Program-made: the position numbers and the translations under genes
Assembly (NCBI RefSeq): GCF_000972845.2
Contig: NC_040021.1
Span: forward strand, 7,545,291-7,609,290
DNA from: Larimichthys crocea
Lineage: Eukaryota; Chordata; Actinopteri; Sciaenidae
Direction of reading: 5' to 3'
DNA length: 64,000 bases
The notes under the pieces: model-generated
Database searches by the model: none
The model's input: the letters and a program-made list of their open reading frames with translations, nothing else
What the model was told of the DNA's origin: nothing
Shown: positions 63,041 to 64,000 of the stretch, piece by piece
How the letters are laid out: each line of letters begins with the position of its first letter
Position numbering within the stretch: position 1 is the first letter of the stretch

Positions 63041-64000
63041 CTGGTGATCAACCAAACGATGGCGGGATTAAGTCCATTTTACACTAAACCACTTCAGTTC
63101 ATCACTCAGAGAAACAGTGAAGCATGTTGGTTACACAGTGAGAGTAATACAGTTAACAATCAGGGACAAAACACAGGACACTTTGGGATGCGCAATACAC
63201 GTTCCCATAGTAACAAAAGGAAACTGTTGCGCATCACTGAGGTGGTAAAATAAAAGGTCGTGTATCAGGTGAAATAATATAGTATGCCACACCACATACT
63301 GCATCATTTCAGTGTTTCAACAGTCCATCAGAGACGTAATCACAGGACGTATCCTTTTATCTCATTTTCCCTGAAGGAAAAGGACGTTTGATGACCACGT
63401 GTAAAAAGTGACATCACACCAAAAAAGATGGAGACAGTGTTAGGGAGCCCTGCCTGTCCAATCACACACACATATACTAAACTACATTTCTGCAGTTTAG
63501 TGTCAGATCCTCTCTGCTTTCATTAATCGCTGTCCACATCTCAGATTGTTTCATAAATTCAAATAAGATAGATAATGAAGTGAATTTGTCTTTTTTTTAG
63601 AAAGCTACTTATTGTCTACCACCAATAAAAATATATCAATAGTTCAATATTTTGAGACTTTGATGAAAAGAACAATACTTTTATGTCTGTGCACTAAATA
63701 AACTAAAGCTTTCCATCGTTAGCTTTGCTTAGTGCAAAGAGAGACCTGGCCAGAAATGGCAGCCTAAGATAGACATCACATAGTTATATAATAACACACA
63801 TCATTAATTTAAAATAATCACATATAATGCAACAAAACAGGACCAGAGATTCATCAACCTCGACTGTTTAAAACATCGTTTTAAATTATGATCCTTGCTC
63901 ATGTAAGTGTTGAGTCTCGTGAGCTTTAGAGATGACGTTGGATAGATTTTGTTACCTCTGTCAGGCTGTTTGCCCCAGTTTACAGTCTTCGTGCTAAGAC
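63041..64000. other. Upstream of the matrilin VWA exon, no exon recognised
   Basis: No signal-peptide-like exon with a phase-1 donor is evident on the minus strand. The last 85 bases (ctcgtgagctttagagatga through ttaccactctg-like wording to gtgctaagac) are a repeat fragment of the second family, cut by the window end. Confidence 0.5.

Overview
The window is vertebrate nuclear DNA, almost certainly from a ray-finned fish and probably a spiny-rayed (percomorph) teleost. The evidence is small-intron vertebrate genes with GT-AG junctions, fish gene content (egg-coat ZPAX-type genes, a Kv9 channel, a matrilin), and degenerate interspersed repeats of kinds I associate with percomorph genomes. There is no bacterial, organellar or viral gene content.

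Layout. (1) 0.1-12.0 kb, plus strand: a complete mideas (ELMSAN1) gene, 12 coding exons, encoding a Q-rich ELM2-SANT-C2H2 corepressor subunit of 1081 aa. (2) 12-33 kb: about 21 kb with no supportable gene, filled with microsatellites, a Tc1/mariner-type MITE and several copies of a dispersed family about 0.4-0.5 kb long. (3) 33.2-35.6 kb, minus strand: kcns3, a silent Kv9 potassium-channel subunit with an intronless 499-aa CDS and a separate 5' noncoding exon carrying a CAG repeat. (4) 37.4-44.2 kb plus and 46.3-51.2 kb minus: two convergent (tail-to-tail) zona-pellucida-domain paralogues of ZPAX type. Each has 20 coding exons, with matching phases and many identical exon lengths. (5) 52.1-54.7 kb, minus: ttc32, a 136-aa TPR protein with a CRE/CCAAT/GC-box promoter. 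(6) 60.6-63.0 kb, minus: the 3' part of a matrilin-3-like gene (VWA, one EGF, coiled coil). Its coiled coil is split by a textbook U12-type AT-AC intron. Its signal-peptide exon is not seen and probably lies beyond the window.

Functionally the genes are unrelated: chromatin repression, K+ channel modulation, egg envelope, a small TPR protein, and cartilage matrix. From memory, KCNS3, TTC32 and MATN3 (and a ZPAX relic) lie in human 2p24, while MIDEAS lies in 14q24. The window therefore joins two human synteny blocks. WDR35, which separates TTC32 from MATN3 in human, is not seen here.

The observations most worth following are the resolved U12 AT-AC intron, the convergent zpax pair with a shared stop/poly(A) overlap (TAATAAA), an unclassified ~500-bp repeat with residual coding capacity in three copies around the zpax/ttc32 block, and the single-EGF matrilin. 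I found no convincing new molecular system. Exon boundaries were set by hand from reading frame and splice consensus, without transcript evidence.
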